Of a stretch of DNA of 64,000 nt, positions 31,001 through 38,321 are shown piece by piece; positions within the stretch are counted from its first letter, which is position 1; every line of letters starts with the position of its first letter. The position numbers and the translations under genes are program-made. This DNA comes from Gammaproteobacteria bacterium (GTDB lineage Bacteria > Pseudomonadota > Gammaproteobacteria > Eutrophobiales > Eutrophobiaceae): assembly GCA_012103475.1 (NCBI GenBank), contig WLWS01000002.1:62001-126000 (forward strand), in the 5' to 3' direction. The notes beneath the pieces are model-generated. The model was not told the DNA's origin, ran no database searches, and was given only the letters and a program-made list of their open reading frames with translations.

Positions 31001-34000
31001 AGGTTTAGGTACAACTGTTGGCAGTAATGCAGCTCAAGCAGTTATTGGGGGCACAGCGGCAAGCTGGACCAACTTTGAAGGAGATATCGCCTCCTTCAGT
31101 GTGTATCAATCTGATTTTGACGATGTAGCCGTTGATCAAAACTTTGCCTCCCAGGGAGCGATCACTGTTACCGACGTTACCAACACCGTTGAAGCACCAA
31201 CAGGCGTATTTACCGGAACCAGTGATAAAGGCGGGCTGATTGTTGTCAATGCAGATGGCAGCTACTCCTATGATCCCAATGGTGTATTCGAGTCTTTGGC
31301 GGTTGGAGATACCGACACAGATACTTTTACTTACACTATCACAGATGCATCAGGTGCCATTGATACAGCGACGGTCACTATAACTATCAACGGTGTAAAT
31401 GATGCTCCCGTTCTGACCTCATCATCAGTGAATGACACGCTAACGGAAAACACAGACACGACATCAGGAAATTTATTTACAGGAACAAGTATAGATCCGA
31501 TAGAGACTGGTGATGATGTTACAAGTGCACAGTTAACTCTGGGCGGTGGTGTGGAAAATACTGACACACTCACAATTAGTGGCACAGCGATTACTAATCT
31601 TGGTAGTGACAGCAGCGGATCGATCGCTGGTGGGCACAGTTATATTTATACCCAGGCCAGCGGTGTAGTAACGATTACTTTTTCAGCTAGCACAGATGCC
31701 ATAACCGCTCAAAACCTGCTGAACAGCATTACCTATGGTATCGATCCAGCAGATGATAGCCCATCCACTATTGCCCGCACGCTAACCCTTAATACGATTA
31801 CGGATAACGGTGGCGGTACAGATACTTCAACTAACATAAATGAAATTGCCACGATTAACGTCAATGATGACAACGCGGACACGGTGTTCGACACGAACAG
31901 CGGAGTGGAAGATGCGGGCGATGTGACGGGCGATGTGTTGGCGAACGATGAATCGGGCCAGGTCGTGCAAACGTATGACATCGCGGGCGGTGGTAGTGGT
32001 ATCGCGGCGAACACCTTAACGAACATCCCTGGAGTGGGCGACATCACGGTGAACAGTGATGGTACGTACACGTTCAGTCCGGCGGCGAATTACAACGGCA
32101 GCGTGCCGCAGATCACGTACAACACGGACACGGGTGGCACGAACACGCTGGACATCACGATTGTCTCAGATAACGATGCTCCAACAGATATTGGTTTGAG
32201 TAACACGAGTGTCACTGAGAATATAGTCGGAGCCATCATCGGCAACTTGTCTGTCGTGGATGTTGATGTTGGAGATAGTCACACTTTTACGACAAATGAT
32301 CCGCGTTTTGAAGTGGTAAAAGGTCAGTTGAAACTGACAGCAGGTACTTCGCTAGACTTTGAGACAGAAGGACCGACTATCAGTATAGATATTACGGCTG
32401 AGGACGCAGGTGGGTTGCAATATACCGAGACCTTTGTCATTACGGTAAACGACATAGCAAACGAAAATGCACCGTTGATAAGTGACAGCACCGTGTCTAT
32501 CCCTGAGAACACGATAAATGCAACGAATGTTTTTAACGTTAACGATGCGGGAACTGGTAACGATCTGGATGCTGATGGCGATGTAATTACTTACAGTATT
32601 ATAGGTGGTAATGGTACTGGAGGTGGCGCATTCGCCATTGACCCAAATACAGGGCAAATCACGGTTAATGACGCGAGTCAGCTGGATTTTGAAAGTACGA
32701 CCAGTTTTCCCTTAGTTATTCAGGCGAACGCTGGTGGGGATCTTGATACGGCGACGATAACTATTAATCTAAGCAACGTGAATGAGACACTAACGGCGAT
32801 AGGAGTGGTGGGCAATACGGTGGCAGAGAACAGCGCGCCTGGCACGGTTGCTGGCACATTGAGTAGTACGGATGTGGACGCAGGTGACACGCACACCTAC
32901 TCTTTAGTATCAGGTGCGGGTGACACGAATAACGGTTTGTTCACGATAGTAGGTAATGAAATCCGGGTGAATGCAGGCCTTGACTTTGAGGCCTTGGGCT
33001 CACCTTTGAGTGTTCGAGTACAGACTACAGATGCGGGTGGATTAACGCATGAGGAAGTGATCAGTATCATTTTGACAAACGTGAATGAAGCTCCGGCGGA
33101 TATTGCGTTAAGTAACGACAGTGTTGCGGAAAATGAGGTTGGAGCAATCATAGGAAACGTGTCTGTCGTGGACGTTGATGCGGGCGATACTCATACGATT
33201 ACGACTAGTGATCCACGCTTTGAAGTAGTGGGAGGTCAGTTGAAACTAACAGCAGGTACAAGCCTGGACTTTGAGACGGAAGGACGGACTATCAGCATAG
33301 ATATTACGGCAGTTGATGCAGGTGGACTCGTATACACAGAAACGGTTGTGATTAACGTCTTAAATGTCAATGAATTAGCAACACAGGTGAGTCTAAACAA
33401 CAGCAATGTGCAAGAAAATAGTAGTGGTGCGGTAATAGGTAGTCTCAGCGTTTTTGATCAAGATAGTGGGGACACTCATTTCTTCACAATTGATGATCCA
33501 CGTTTTGAAGTAGTCGGAGGACAATTAAAACTGCTGGCAGATCAATCACTGGATTTTGAAGCTGATGGCCCGACAATGGATATTAGCATTACAACAACGG
33601 ATGCAGGTGGTCTGAGTAGAGTCGATATCTTTACCATTACGATAGGAAATCTTGATGAAAACAATAATCAGGGAAATAGTTCAGAGTTTCCATCTAATCA
33701 GGACGTAATTCCCGATCAGTTATTTGATGCCGATAACACGGAATCGAGTCCACCTGTTGACGACGGTATTGATTTGACTGGAAATACAGTAGAAGGCGCT
33801 GGGCCTGGTGTGTTTGAAGGTGCAGTTCTGGAAGCGGTCGCTCAGGCATCAAGTGATAGTCAGTTTATCAATGATGAGTTTGGAAGTCGGGAAGGTACCA
33901 GATTCGGTACATTCGATGTTGAAGGGATAAAAGGGTTTTCAGTGAGTTTTGCACTGACCGAAACTAATTCCGGCCCTTCTACTCCACAGGATGACAGCCT

Positions 34001-34469
34001 GTTTCCTCTGCGTGTGGGCGTAGAAAGTGAACTGGAGTCAGAAATTAATCTCGAGGAGACCGATCAACTTGTGATTCGCTCCTTGCTACGCGAGCGCATG
34101 CTATATGTTGAAGTAAATTATATTGTGGTATCCAATCCCGATATAAAGACATCGTCCTATACGGTAACGCTGGCAAATGGCGATCCGCTTCCATCTTGGC
34201 TGAGGCTGGATGATAAGGGTGGGTTAATAAGTGGAGAACCACCTGTCGATATTCAGGATGTCCAGCTAAAAGTCGAGGTTCAGTTAAGTGATGGAAGCAG
34301 CGTTGTGCGCTATGTTTCTGTTGATACGTTTACTGGTGAAATATCGGCTATGTTAACTACGAATAGCGACAATATTGCAGGCACTGAGCCTTTCAGCGGG
34401 CAAATGAGTTCTGCGATGAACGAGTTTGAAAAATCCGCTGACGATCTGCTAGCAGCTTTAAAGCAATAA
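25083..34469 (+). CDS. Giant multidomain surface protein/adhesin (DUF4347, VCBS, LamG-like, cadherin-like repeats)
   Basis: 3128 residues. A basic N-terminus without a Sec signal is followed by the motif LEPRFMFDAA (residues 42-51) seen at the start of many very large exported proteins, then a DUF4347 domain (about 108-265: IIFIDTG, HIVAHGDAG, ILIYGCNFAEGE). The rest is Asp/Thr/Gly-rich beta repeats: a VCBS-type unit interrupted by a LamG-like domain (about 603-971), two 156-residue repeats (about 972-1283), further VCBS/cadherin-like units, a second LamG-containing VCBS unit (about 1740-2115), a GC-rich VCBS unit (about 2265-2361), five cadherin-like units (about 2365-2860) and a C-terminal segment with a CADG/He_PIG-like LPSWLRLDDKGG (about 3040). 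No RTX nonapeptides. Followed by a TolC/adaptor/M50 cluster, its probable exporter. Confidence 0.88.
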   Translation: MISALLKRLKRPKQTRPKLYYDGAHDGQVLPKDSVADSLIPLEPRFMFDAAGVATGAEVAAETVAQEQAEASLDKAPVQPVPPAVVESTEKLLEALSLVDAPDNDTNEIIFIDTGVENYEALIQNIDSNAELVFIDANSDGLEQIANVLAERENIDAIHIVAHGDAGLLQLGNSTLTEASMRGEHADELETIKAALDEEADILIYGCNFAEGELGKSAAESLAEATGADIAASDDLTGAVDLGGDAELEVQLGTIETETILSQENLDETSTLLAAPVATDTDADLTPVVQTETDPPGDTVENLFSSLFSDADALDEMQGIAVVGNVANAGTEGVWEYSTNGGTSWANVDSGGTLTNGNALLLDSTDLLRFVPVNTSYAGTPGDLQVKLWSETAAVNSVSSDDIDVQASTTAGQNANATALNPDASDGTGDKRTLIRFALPSAAAGSFTIDTVEIEIDIFDTGNQVNIYAADDAMWNESNALWASADDADSGTLLGTLSAFANGTQQITLNSAGENLVRDWINGNSPNTGFAFVNTGTDGVDFDSSEGATPPELNITFTQSSFTAGTGRDITADIGVLGNSIFSEETIDLSTVIAATGAEIVAQNDTATTDEDTPISVGAGLGVLANDSDLNSPTSITTGLRLNFDASNETNNDGVWEDVVGGSYDDLFYDVSHVSYTDVSATTSTSITRAYTLDGAGSSLAYNNDNDGTDDGFGDGSSGLAENADATFEMWLRFDASMIGNANEYFLFETGDTGGGIALTYDSSIDSLVFHYDDDSVTSRYTMTAAMPAELDLTSDFVQIAFTLDVSTEQVAIYVNGNALTTSTNVTAGTAILGDWSNGDAAAVGGSAEQVVASAAGAQEFVGDIAIFNYHESTELSAADIQTNFYAVAGLTVTHVDGGPGGFTAVGGGAYTLTSGATVTLNADGSYDYDPNGQFEQLTAGQSTTDTFSYTVSDGTNSETANVVITINGVDDAIDVNVTGNTVLFTEDAGQVGGLFTASIDTIETADTISEVVLTMANIEAGDMLVIGGITIDLNLNGAANAGVADANGFIYTVSSAGASAVVTITNTGTPDDGTVNTMLNSAAFNNTSNNEPSTTARTVTLTSVTDSGSGTTADGEVATINVAVADDLIDINVTGNTVLFTEDAGTVGGIFTANIDTIESTDTISQVVLTLANVEAGDTLVFGAITVDLNTNGAANAGVADANGFIYTVSSAGSSPIVTITNTGTPDDGTVNAMLNSTSFDNASNDNPTTTARTITLTSVTDSGSGTTADGEVATVNVAAVTDAPVVLAPGGNLSAPDTNPINIHGTGFTVTDVDEEGAGATLTLDVGEGVINVLAGTTGVSIDSGNGSGTVVISGTIAEIDDLLTNGGGGGSISYTAPGVPSPTTTFTVTVNDEGNTGNDPGLSGTPTSEEGSNSVIIALIEINDAPTLTATDLDPTFTEDGPAVDLFDTVSVGTVEIGQTILELELTVTNLENGVDEILTIDGSAITLTDATNVVTGSGYIVSVSVTGSTATLTIDTTLGGGGESTANIETLIDTLTYQNDNQNPTDASTRDVTITNIQDSGGVSNGGVDATNPNITSTVTVNETLDAPDISDLDSDSLGYVVGSGVQFLDVGTMATVTDADSADFDTGVLTISTPSAATNENLGIQDSGTPGVGIEVGAGTISFNGTQIATFAGGTAGTDLVVTLDADANPTSVSALLQAITYENTGTATGASSVTVQLTDGDGATSSLATVTVNLVNVLTANPDSAVTNEDTPINVAASGVISNDVLPQMNTTFVLNYNAENEGLGANDGTFDDSVSGGSAATDIALDASVTVENVVSTTYPGITQTLSLTGAGGGNLSSVAGGGSVAGNADTTFDFWIKLDDLTDQDTIFENNDSLLGVAFVTHDADADGAGGFDDLSFVVNSFGTTGIVTADLSSVLGGLANVTTDFIHVVGTIDAGTGIELFVNGASQGTAAWAVTNWDDNFENSGLGTTVGSNAAQAVIGGTAASWTNFEGDIASFSVYQSDFDDVAVDQNFASQGAITVTDVTNTVEAPTGVFTGTSDKGGLIVVNADGSYSYDPNGVFESLAVGDTDTDTFTYTITDASGAIDTATVTITINGVNDAPVLTSSSVNDTLTENTDTTSGNLFTGTSIDPIETGDDVTSAQLTLGGGVENTDTLTISGTAITNLGSDSSGSIAGGHSYIYTQASGVVTITFSASTDAITAQNLLNSITYGIDPADDSPSTIARTLTLNTITDNGGGTDTSTNINEIATINVNDDNADTVFDTNSGVEDAGDVTGDVLANDESGQVVQTYDIAGGGSGIAANTLTNIPGVGDITVNSDGTYTFSPAANYNGSVPQITYNTDTGGTNTLDITIVSDNDAPTDIGLSNTSVTENIVGAIIGNLSVVDVDVGDSHTFTTNDPRFEVVKGQLKLTAGTSLDFETEGPTISIDITAEDAGGLQYTETFVITVNDIANENAPLISDSTVSIPENTINATNVFNVNDAGTGNDLDADGDVITYSIIGGNGTGGGAFAIDPNTGQITVNDASQLDFESTTSFPLVIQANAGGDLDTATITINLSNVNETLTAIGVVGNTVAENSAPGTVAGTLSSTDVDAGDTHTYSLVSGAGDTNNGLFTIVGNEIRVNAGLDFEALGSPLSVRVQTTDAGGLTHEEVISIILTNVNEAPADIALSNDSVAENEVGAIIGNVSVVDVDAGDTHTITTSDPRFEVVGGQLKLTAGTSLDFETEGRTISIDITAVDAGGLVYTETVVINVLNVNELATQVSLNNSNVQENSSGAVIGSLSVFDQDSGDTHFFTIDDPRFEVVGGQLKLLADQSLDFEADGPTMDISITTTDAGGLSRVDIFTITIGNLDENNNQGNSSEFPSNQDVIPDQLFDADNTESSPPVDDGIDLTGNTVEGAGPGVFEGAVLEAVAQASSDSQFINDEFGSREGTRFGTFDVEGIKGFSVSFALTETNSGPSTPQDDSLFPLRVGVESELESEINLEETDQLVIRSLLRERMLYVEVNYIVVSNPDIKTSSYTVTLANGDPLPSWLRLDDKGGLISGEPPVDIQDVQLKVEVQLSDGSSVVRYVSVDTFTGEISAMLTTNSDNIAGTEPFSGQMSSAMNEFEKSADDLLAALKQ
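26985..27753 (+). repeat. First LamG-like insertion within a VCBS unit
   Basis: The VCBS opening (NDTATTDEDTPISV...VLANDSD) stops and resumes as LTVTHVDGG...LNADGSYDYDPNG after about 255 residues. The inserted part reads as a concanavalin A/LamG-like jelly roll (ATFEMWLRFDAS, VQIAFTLD, VAIYVNGNAL, FVGDIAIFNYHES). Confidence 0.65.
27996..28931 (+). repeat. Tandem 156-residue repeat (two units of exactly 468 bases)
   Basis: Units begin at GAT codons at 27996 and 28464, and the next domain begins at GAT 28932, giving two units of 468 bases. Proteins are close to identical (both with VTGNTVLFTEDAG, GAANAGVADANGFIYTVSSAG and TLTSVTDSGSGTTADGEVAT), while many third codon positions differ, so duplication is not recent or selection holds the protein. 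Confidence 0.85.
30405..31160 (+). repeat. Second LamG-like insertion within a VCBS unit
   Basis: The VCBS opening NEDTPINVAASGVISNDVLP is interrupted by about 250 residues and resumes as ITVTDVTNTVEAP...VNADGSYSYDPNG. The insert has the same jelly-roll cues as the first (TTFDFWIKLDD, FIHVVGTID, IELFVNGASQ, FEGDIASFSVYQS). Confidence 0.65.
31875..32163 (+). repeat. GC-rich VCBS module with deviating codon use
   Basis: A complete VCBS-like unit (NADTVFDTNSGVEDAGDV...NSDGTYTFSPAANYNG) written almost wholly with ACG, GCG, GTG, AAC and GGC codons, unlike the mixed, AT-leaning codons on both sides. The change is abrupt at both ends, inside one open frame. Confidence 0.75.
32170..33655 (+). repeat. 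Array of cadherin-like repeats
   Basis: Five units of roughly 90-110 residues. Three are closely related (about 32190-32450, 33100-33360, 33390-33650), each with the pattern DPRFEVV.GQLKL.A..SLDFE and ending in a DAGGL turn; two intervening units are more distant. Confidence 0.75.
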
Positions 34470-34609
34470 ATATTGCTGTAAAAGTAAGATAAATGTGATT
34501 TGAAACGGAATTTGATAGTTATCTATACAAAATATATTCAATTCATTATGTTATTTTCCCTTTAATATTAGTAAGATATTGGATTATTTTGACCGTGATT
34601 TTAGGGAAC

Positions 34610-35095
34610 ATGCCCGAAAGGAGAACTTTCTACCTGCTTTGGCTTCTGGTGTTGCTGCTAATCAGTGGCTGCTCCCTCGTTCCTGTTCCTCTTACACAGG
34701 AAGAAATTTCCGAACAAGCAGCGCTTGATAGTAAGGCCGTCACGGCGGATCAAGCAGAAGTAAGCGGTCCGATATCTTTATACGAAGCGATCGCCAGAGC
34801 CCTTAAATATAATCTTGATTTTCGTCTTGAACTACAGGAAAAAATTCTGGCAAGGCGTGAACTAGAAGTCTCCCGTTTCGAAATGCTACCGAGTTTTGTC
34901 AGTAATCTCGGCTATGCCGATCGAAGTAATTTCAGCGGATCTAACAGCCAATCTCTGATTACAGGTCAAGAGTCTCTGGGAGTTTCAACTTCCTCAGATA
35001 GACGAGTTTATACCTCTGATTTGAAACTCTCGTGGAATATACTGGATTTTGGTGTGTCGTATGTACGTGCTCAGCAGGCTGCGGATAGCGTTTGA
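34610..35095 (+). CDS. TolC-family outer-membrane lipoprotein, 5' part (frame broken)
   Basis: N-terminal 161 residues of a TolC/OprM-like outer-membrane channel. A lipoprotein signal (RRTFYLLWLLVLLLISGC, Cys at about 19) is followed by the first coiled-coil helix and beta strands of the barrel (LEVSRFEMLPSFVSNLGY; LKLSWNILDFGVSYVRAQQAAD). The frame ends at TGA 35093-35095, and the family continuation starts at 35092 in the -1 frame. Start uncertain: TTG at 34589 or GTG at 34595 also possible; the ATG gives the cleanest signal peptide. Confidence 0.75.
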   Translation: MPERRTFYLLWLLVLLLISGCSLVPVPLTQEEISEQAALDSKAVTADQAEVSGPISLYEAIARALKYNLDFRLELQEKILARRELEVSRFEMLPSFVSNLGYADRSNFSGSNSQSLITGQESLGVSTSSDRRVYTSDLKLSWNILDFGVSYVRAQQAADSV

Positions 35096-36129
35096 TTGCC
35101 GAAGAGGGGAAACGTAAAGTAGTTAACAGGATAGTTCAGGATGTCCGAACAGCTTATTGGCGTGCAGTTAGCAATGATCGACTGATAATGAAACTCGAAG
35201 ATTTAATGGTTCGGGTAAAACAAGCGATTGCCGAATCAAAAGAAGTGGAAAAAAGAAAACTAGATCGGCCATTGACAGCGCTTACCTATCAAAGAGAATT
35301 AATCAGTATTAAGCGTGAGCTAGAACAATTACAAAAGAATTTGTCGCTGGCCAAAATCCAACTTGCTGCATTGATGAATTTACGCCCGGGTGAGAAATAT
35401 GAGTTGGAAATTCCTGATCGAGATAATGCAATAAGAGATGTTGATTTCTCGCCGCAGATGATGGAGCAAATGGCCTTAGAGAATAGATCAGAAATACGAG
35501 AACTTTTATACAAGAAAAGAATCAACGCGAAAGAGACAAAGCTCGCCTTATTAAATCTATTGCCAGGTCTGGATCTCGATTTTAGCGGTAATTACAACAG
35601 TAATTCATTTTTATTCAATAATGACTGGTTAAACTATGGGGCGAGAATTAGCTGGAATTTATTGAATGTACTAAAAATCCCTTCAACCAGACGAACTATA
35701 AAAGCCAAGAATATTGTTCTTGATGCCGAGCGGCTGGCATTGAGCATGGCTGTACTGACACAGGTCCATGTCAGCATTGCCCAACATGAACATGCCAAAC
35801 GAGAGTATTTAACCGCAGGTGAATATTTTGAGACGCAACGAAAAATATTAAACCAAATCGAATCAGCACGACAGGCAGAATCTGTAAATGAGCAGTCATT
35901 AATACGGGAGCAGATGAATACGCTGGTTGCTGAAGTGAAGTTCGATGTTGCTTTTGCTGATATAGAGAATTCTTACGCAAGTCTTTTAGGTGCCATTGGT
36001 ATTGATCCAGTGCCGGTTCAAGGTGGAGAAGAATCAATTCAGGCATTGAGTGAGGCACTTGAAAAACATTTTTCCAGTATCAGTAATGAAGACGTTAATA
36101 TGTCTCTAAGAATTGACGCATTGAAATGA
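35092..36129 (+). CDS. TolC-family outer-membrane protein, 3' part
   Basis: Remaining 345 residues of the channel: long periplasmic helices (IAEEGKRKVVNRIVQDVRTAYWRAV; VEKRKLDRPLTALTYQRELISI) and the second half-repeat (ARISWNLLNVLKIPSTRRTIKAK). TTG 35092-35094 overlaps the TGA of the first part. One extra T in the TTT run would join the two parts seamlessly. It either arises by coupled re-initiation or -1 frameshifting, or the gene carries an indel. Confidence 0.75.
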   Translation: MIAEEGKRKVVNRIVQDVRTAYWRAVSNDRLIMKLEDLMVRVKQAIAESKEVEKRKLDRPLTALTYQRELISIKRELEQLQKNLSLAKIQLAALMNLRPGEKYELEIPDRDNAIRDVDFSPQMMEQMALENRSEIRELLYKKRINAKETKLALLNLLPGLDLDFSGNYNSNSFLFNNDWLNYGARISWNLLNVLKIPSTRRTIKAKNIVLDAERLALSMAVLTQVHVSIAQHEHAKREYLTAGEYFETQRKILNQIESARQAESVNEQSLIREQMNTLVAEVKFDVAFADIENSYASLLGAIGIDPVPVQGGEESIQALSEALEKHFSSISNEDVNMSLRIDALK

Positions 36130-36179
36130 TCTATTGAATCATTGGGTTCAGTTTAATTGAACCTATCCGATAAATAATC

Positions 36180-36962
36180 ATGAAGGTAAATATCATGATA
36201 GAGCAAATTAGAAGTTTAGCAGGGTTCCTGTTCTTTAGTTTATTAATGCTTTGTATGTCATTACAAGCTCAGGAACTTGATCCTCTTGAGAGTGATTTAA
36301 GTAACATAAGAGGCTTGGTCAAGCCATTAACTAGTGCCACTCTATCCAGCGAAATTCCCGCAAGAATTTTGAAATTACCTTTTAAGCATGGGGACAGGTT
36401 CAAAAAAGGACAGGTGTTGGTGCAGTTTGATTGTGCGCTATACAAAGCGGAGCTGGCGGCAGCTAATGCAACGCTTAATGCTGAAGAAAAAAAGTATGAG
36501 AATAATCAGCAACTGCTTGAATTAAATGCAATCAGTAGAATTGAAACAGATATATCAGAAACCGGTGTAAAGAAAGCTGAAGCTGAAAAACAAATAGCGG
36601 ATGTACGAGTTAGACGCTGCATAGTTCGAGCTCCTTATGATGGGCGGGTCGTTGATACTTTTGTAAACGAGCATGAGAGTGTTGGTCCGGATCAAGATCT
36701 GCTTTCAATCCTTAGCGATAAAATACTTGAAATTGAGCTAATAATCCCGTCGATGTGGTTGAACTGGTTGAAATCAAAAGTGACTTTTGTATTTCACGTT
36801 GATGAAACGCGTCAACGATATCAGGCACGAGTATCTCAACTGGGTGCCAGCGTTGACCCTGTCAGTCAGACTATAAGGGTAAAAGGAGTATTTGAAAGTA
36901 AAGCGGACAATGTACTCTCCGGAATGAGTGGCACTGCAATTTTCAAACAACCTGAAAAGTAG
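36180..36962 (+). CDS. Periplasmic adaptor (HlyD/RND-type), secreted
   Basis: 260 residues. Signal peptide cleaved after SLQA (about 30). The lipoyl/barrel-sandwich halves (GLVKPLTSATLSSEIPARI...GDRFKKGQVLVQFD; RAPYDGRVVDTFVNEHESVG) flank a short alpha hairpin, with a beta-barrel domain after. Unlike RND adaptors, no pump gene follows; it sits between the TolC-like protein and a second adaptor, 51 bases and 3 bases away respectively. Confidence 0.85.
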   Translation: MKVNIMIEQIRSLAGFLFFSLLMLCMSLQAQELDPLESDLSNIRGLVKPLTSATLSSEIPARILKLPFKHGDRFKKGQVLVQFDCALYKAELAAANATLNAEEKKYENNQQLLELNAISRIETDISETGVKKAEAEKQIADVRVRRCIVRAPYDGRVVDTFVNEHESVGPDQDLLSILSDKILEIELIIPSMWLNWLKSKVTFVFHVDETRQRYQARVSQLGASVDPVSQTIRVKGVFESKADNVLSGMSGTAIFKQPEK

Positions 36963-36965
36963 GTT

Positions 36966-38321
36966 ATGGCCATGACTGAAAGTAAAAAAACAGAGATGTC
37001 CCGTCTATCACTGCTAATGCAGTTGGAATCAATGGCGCGAGATTCTGAATCAATCAAAGCCCTGCAGTTTATGATTGTAAACGAAACCAGACATCTTCTT
37101 TCTTACCGACAAGCCTTTTTACTAGCTACGGACACAGTTAACTCTAATAAATACCGATTAAACTCAGCTTCAAGTATTGCAATAGTTGATCGTAATGCTC
37201 CTTTTGTGAATTGGCTGGAAAGCTGCGTAAACCAACTCCACAAAGATTCTAATATGGAGGAAATTCGGAGTTTTGATGCAAGTTCATGCCCTGATGAATT
37301 GAAAGAGGAATGGAAAGAGTATTCCCTGCCATATGTATTATGGTGTCCATTGGTGCTGGCTGATGGGACTAAACTTGGCGGAATATGGCTTGCTCGCGAA
37401 ACTGCCTGGACTGACAACGAAATAAGTCTATTCAGCAGGCTCTGTAATACCTATGCACACGCCTGGTATGCTTTGAAAGGTAAAGAAAAATTAAAGAAAT
37501 CACCGCATTATGAGCGGCTGATACTTGGCTCCGTTCTTTTTATCATTATTAGTTTTTTTATTATACCAGTAAGGATTTCTGCTCTGGCGCCTGTTGAGGT
37601 CGTTGCAAATGCTCCTGCAATCGTCAGTGCACCGATGGATGGCGTGATCGCAGATGTCGTTGTCGATGCAAATTCGATGGTTCGCAAAGATACGATATTG
37701 CTTAAGTACGAAGACACAGGCTTGCGCAATAAATATGAAGTGGCTGAAAAAACACTTGCTGTGGCAGTAGCAGAATTTCGCAAAGCTTCGCAAGAAGCAT
37801 TCCGAGACGTACAGAGTAACGCCAAAGTTGCTTTGTTAAAGGCCCAGGTTGAACTGAGTCGAGCTGAAAGCCAATACGCGATGGATTTACTTGAGCAGGT
37901 AGAAGTGAAAGCACAAAGAGACGGATTGCTAATCTATTCAGAAAAATCAGATTGGATTGGGAGACCCGTTCAGGTGGGTGAGCAAATCATGCAAATTGCT
38001 GATCCAAATAAAGTGAAATTAAGGATAAATTTACCTGTAGATGATGCAATATTTTTGAAGAAAGGCGCGGATGTAAAAATCTTCCTTGATGTTGATCCTT
38101 TAAGTTCCTTGCCTGGAGTGGTGACACACACGAGTTACGAAGCATCTTTGACGCCAGAAGGCGTGCTGGCCTATAAAATCGATGCAGAATTCAGCGATGA
38201 TAGAGAGATAAGACGAATAGGATTGCAGGGAACAGCGAAACTATATGAAGAAAAGGTGAGCCTCTTTTATTACCTGTTCAGACGACCAATTTCCGCATTG
38301 AGACAATTTCTGGGTGTATGA
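36966..38321 (+). CDS. GAF-domain membrane adaptor of the HlyD family
   Basis: 451 residues. An N-terminal cytoplasmic GAF-like domain (about 25-165; LCNTYAHAWYAL at its end), one membrane helix (about 183-202, LILGSVLFIIISFFIIPV), then a HlyD-type periplasmic part with two lipoyl halves (IVSAPMDGVIADVVVDANSMV; QRDGLLIYSEKSDWIG), coiled coil between and a barrel domain. A ligand-sensing domain on the cytoplasmic side of an adaptor is unusual. Overlaps the M50 gene by four bases. Confidence 0.82.
   Translation: MAMTESKKTEMSRLSLLMQLESMARDSESIKALQFMIVNETRHLLSYRQAFLLATDTVNSNKYRLNSASSIAIVDRNAPFVNWLESCVNQLHKDSNMEEIRSFDASSCPDELKEEWKEYSLPYVLWCPLVLADGTKLGGIWLARETAWTDNEISLFSRLCNTYAHAWYALKGKEKLKKSPHYERLILGSVLFIIISFFIIPVRISALAPVEVVANAPAIVSAPMDGVIADVVVDANSMVRKDTILLKYEDTGLRNKYEVAEKTLAVAVAEFRKASQEAFRDVQSNAKVALLKAQVELSRAESQYAMDLLEQVEVKAQRDGLLIYSEKSDWIGRPVQVGEQIMQIADPNKVKLRINLPVDDAIFLKKGADVKIFLDVDPLSSLPGVVTHTSYEASLTPEGVLAYKIDAEFSDDREIRRIGLQGTAKLYEEKVSLFYYLFRRPISALRQFLGV

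Noticed and set aside
27996-33655. CRISPR-like or short direct repeat array
   Set aside because: The repeats are protein-domain repeats of 90-156 codons inside one open frame, not short repeats with unique spacers.
25083-34469. Many long minus-strand frames within the adhesin gene
   Set aside because: They are antisense to a repetitive, Thr/Asp-rich coding sequence, which naturally creates open frames rich in Val, Ser and Pro; no starts or family patterns support them.
33655-34469. RTX calcium-binding nonapeptides expected for type I secretion
   Set aside because: No GGxGxDxxx series is present in the C-terminal 270 residues.
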